Shown: one piece after another, positions 12,117-13,035 of the stretch
How positions within the stretch are numbered: position 1 is the stretch's first letter
Layout of the letters: every line of letters begins with the position of its first letter
Source: Desulfotomaculaceae bacterium
GTDB taxonomy: Bacteria; Bacillota; Desulfotomaculia; Desulfotomaculales; Pelotomaculaceae
Direction: 5' to 3'
NCBI GenBank assembly: GCA_028704035.1
Contig: JAQVLS010000022.1
Span: 1 to 13,035 of the forward strand
Length of the DNA stretch: 13,035 nucleotides
Notes under the pieces: generated by a model
What the model saw: only the letters and a program-made list of their open reading frames with translations
Database searches by the model: none
What the model was told of the DNA's origin: nothing
Made by a program: the position numbers and the translations under genes

Positions 12117-13035
12117 TCATTTATTCTTCACAAGTTTAATCAGCTTTGTCAGCTGCACCTTGGTATCTGCCGTAGTCTCCCCGAGCAGACCGGCTATTTC
12201 CTGGGCTACTTGCATCTGCTTGGAGATTACCTCTTCAGCCCTTTTGATTGTTTCATTGTTCAGCAGATCCTGCTGTTCCTCCCGTTTACTATCTTCGGTG
12301 ATGTTAATAAGAATGCCGGCAATCTCTTCGGGCCCCAGAGGGAATATGATCTCCCTGGTAATCAGGTCCTTTTGTTCATAATTCATAGTCAGGTTTAACA
12401 CTGAATCGTTAACCGCCACCTGGCGAAAATTAGCGGGGTCCATGTACAGGGACAGGTCCTCGCCCTTTGGATCCTTAAAATGTATGCCCAGCATCCTCAT
12501 GGCCACATCATTTATTTCCAGGATTTTCAGATCCCGGTTCACGATAATAATACCGTTCGGCATTGAGGCAAAGACCCGGTTGGAAACCGATTCAGCCCTC
12601 TCCCTCATGTAAGGGACACACATCTTCAGCTCAGCAAAGCCCTGGTAAACCGCGATAGCTTTGTCCCTGCAGGTGGGATATCCGCAAGAGCCGCAGTTCA
12701 GCCTGTCTTCTGGTTTGTTCTTCCCGGTACGGGCAAATATTTCGTTTAATTCCGCCTCACTGGGTTCGGGAAGAGGGACCTGCCGGTTGGAGTAACTACG
12801 GTAGAGATTGATATCCCTTAAATCCGGGGGCGCCTGGCTGTTTTCCCCGGAATGGCTCTTATTGAAGTAATCAAAAATTCTCTGTTTTTTAATAAAAATG
12901 TCTTCCTCATTAACGGTCATCGGCCCGCTGATACATCCGCCGGAGCAGGCCAACAGTTCTATCAGGCCTACCTTACAGGGCATGCGCAGCTGTAGATGTC
13001 TCAGCAGCTCCATACAATTTTCAAAACCGGAAATG
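12117..13035 (-). CDS. [FeFe]-hydrogenase-like iron-sulfur/PAS sensor protein, C-terminal part
   Basis: The gene runs off the right edge; about 305 C-terminal residues are present, and the frame is open to the edge (ISGFENC before MELLRHL). First comes the end of a hydrogenase large-subunit domain with IELLACSGGCISGP, the last H-cluster cysteine motif (classical E-x-M-x-C-x2-GC; here Leu for Met). Next a putative 4Fe-4S domain LNCGSCGYPTCRDKA ... KMCVPYM (CxxCx4C plus a distant Cys), then a PAS domain (SNRVFASMPNGIIIVNRDLKILEINDVAMRMLGI to ILINITED) and a C-terminal helical, probably coiled-coil tail ending LVKNK. This is the layout of the sensory (HydS-like, group C) hydrogenases thought to sense H2 or redox state and signal through a partner phosphatase or kinase. 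Whether the H-cluster is functional cannot be judged without the N-terminus. Confidence 0.85.
   Translation of the reverse strand, partial: ISGFENCMELLRHLQLRMPCKVGLIELLACSGGCISGPMTVNEEDIFIKKQRIFDYFNKSHSGENSQAPPDLRDINLYRSYSNRQVPLPEPSEAELNEIFARTGKNKPEDRLNCGSCGYPTCRDKAIAVYQGFAELKMCVPYMRERAESVSNRVFASMPNGIIIVNRDLKILEINDVAMRMLGIHFKDPKGEDLSLYMDPANFRQVAVNDSVLNLTMNYEQKDLITREIIFPLGPEEIAGILINITEDSKREEQQDLLNNETIKRAEEVISKQMQVAQEIAGLLGETTADTKVQLTKLIKLVKNK

Overview
This window looks like chromosomal DNA of an anaerobic Firmicute, most likely a Peptococcaceae-type clostridium (Pelotomaculum/Desulfotomaculum relatives). That is inference from three things: the coaX-bioY-birA-nadC neighbourhood, an [FeFe]-hydrogenase-like PAS sensor protein, and strong AGGAGG-type ribosome sites with frequent GTG/TTG starts. 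All genes but one lie on the minus strand. There is no phage, CRISPR array, rRNA or tRNA.

Reading along the minus strand (high to low coordinates): 13035-12117 is the 3' part of a hydrogenase-like iron-sulfur/PAS protein, then a 21-codon orphan frame and a strong intrinsic terminator (11931-11968). A good promoter (11811-11839) starts a leader of about 150 nt that ends in a textbook terminator (11656-11689). This lies just before a cofactor operon: a Rossmann/DUF2520 oxidoreductase (probable ketopantoate reductase), panB, panC, panD and nadB, with a THUMP-type rRNA methyltransferase last. Together the first four supply every step to pantothenate except the upstream branched-chain route; NadB starts NAD synthesis. 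PanD and NadB both consume L-aspartate.

The central part (5552-3281) has one plus-strand gene (a DUF2007 protein), a divergent small double zinc-ribbon protein with its own terminator, and an unfamiliar lipoprotein whose sequence suggests a metallopeptidase fold with a ruined HExxH site. Then come nadC (NAD), birA (biotin ligase/repressor), bioY (biotin uptake) and, cut by the window edge, coaX (CoA synthesis from pantothenate). So the region as a whole is a B-vitamin/cofactor cluster: pantothenate/CoA, NAD and biotin. nadA is not in the window.

The most rewarding non-coding signals are: (1) the leader before the pan operon, which can be folded into three helices, a loop-loop contact and mutually exclusive antiterminator/terminator pairings, i.e. 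a candidate riboswitch; (2) two BirA operators with identical 14-nt spacers before birA and before bioY; (3) two copies of a dispersed hairpin repeat of about 90-100 bp, one upstream of birA and one, inverted, between panB and panC; (4) a perfect 14-bp inverted repeat upstream of birA. All pairings were found by eye and no folding or database search was run.
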